From JAJDIA01 sp031555145 (GTDB lineage Bacteria > Bacteroidota > Bacteroidia > Bacteroidales > Tannerellaceae), in the NCBI GenBank assembly GCA_031555145.1, contig JAVBUR010000078.1, forward strand, positions 1 to 22,720: a DNA stretch of 22,720 nucleotides, written 5' to 3'. The position numbers and the translations under genes are program-made. This document shows, piece after piece, positions 22,584-22,720 of this stretch. How positions within the stretch are numbered: the first letter of the stretch is position 1; the number at the start of each line of letters is the position of its first letter. The notes beneath the pieces were generated by a model, which worked only from the letters and a program-made list of their open reading frames with translations, was not told the DNA's origin and did not search any database.

Positions 22584-22720
22584 ACAAGGAAGAGTTTGAT
22601 CCTGGCTCAGGATGAACGCTAGCGACAGGCTTAACACATGCAAGTCGAGGGGCAGCACATGAGTAGCAATACGATGGTGGCGACCGGCGCACGGGTGAGT
22701 AACGCGTATGCAACCTACCC
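22584..22720 (+). rRNA. rrs: 16S ribosomal RNA, 5' end (continues past the window)
   Basis: The universal 5' region beginning AGAGTTTGATCCTGGCTCAG is at 22591. By E. coli numbering the mature end should be near 22584. The sequence continues with GATGAACGCTAGCGACAGGC, typical of Bacteroidetes, and the hallmark GCGACCGGCGCACGGGTGAG. The first variable loop (about 22651-22680) looks Parabacteroides/Tannerellaceae-like, but too little is present to name a species. Only about 137 bases lie in the window. Confidence 0.97.

Overview
The window looks like chromosomal DNA of a gut-type Bacteroidales bacterium, most likely near Parabacteroides/Tannerellaceae. Three things point there. Several genes are preceded by the Bacteroidetes -7 promoter element TAnnTTTG. 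The gene families and their order (rpe-comEC-DHH phosphoesterase-DUF4827-glmM; tamB divergent from tsaD-pncC) are typical of the order. The right edge is the start of a 16S rRNA gene with a Bacteroidales-type first variable region. The genus is inference from a short 16S stretch. Most of the window is core housekeeping sequence. I see no CRISPR array, no insertion sequence, no prophage and no obvious defence island.

Layout. 1-598 holds no convincing gene, but has a long inverted repeat and a probable promoter. 599-3617 (+) is a pair: a secreted Tyr/Gly/Trp- and Ser-rich low-complexity protein, then a FadL/OmpP1-like outer-membrane barrel. 3823-4678 (+) is an ECF sigma factor followed by an overlooked 58-residue protein and a clear intrinsic terminator. 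4753-9806 (+) holds rpe, a short ComEC, the NrnA-like DHH phosphoesterase, a DUF4827 lipoprotein and glmM. 9891-11190 (-) is argB followed by a Nudix hydrolase. They converge on glmM across a bidirectional terminator. 11297-11369 is tRNA-Gly(CCC), fired divergently from argB.

11566-13443 (-) encodes a lipoprotein that joins a VanY-type D,D-carboxypeptidase domain to a CapA-type metallophosphatase-like domain. 13786-16218 (+) is a solitary MacB/FtsX-type ABC permease. Its upstream region carries what looks like a sigma-54 promoter with two helically phased activator sites. 16204-20733 (-) is a very large TamB-like protein whose 3' end overlaps the permease gene. 20789-22315 (+) is tsaD-pncC. 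22344-22720 is the promoter, structured leader and 5' end of an rRNA operon.

Themes. Envelope biogenesis dominates: outer-membrane barrel, TamB, GlmM for UDP-GlcNAc, VanY-CapA lipoprotein, FtsX permease and DUF4827 lipoprotein. Between these lie nucleotide and RNA housekeeping (NrnA, Nudix, TsaD, PncC), arginine synthesis (ArgB) and translation RNA genes. No complete undescribed multi-gene system stands out. The best candidates for something new are the VanY-CapA fusion, the sigma-54/UAS architecture in front of the permease, the 58-residue partner of the sigma factor, and the structured rRNA leader.
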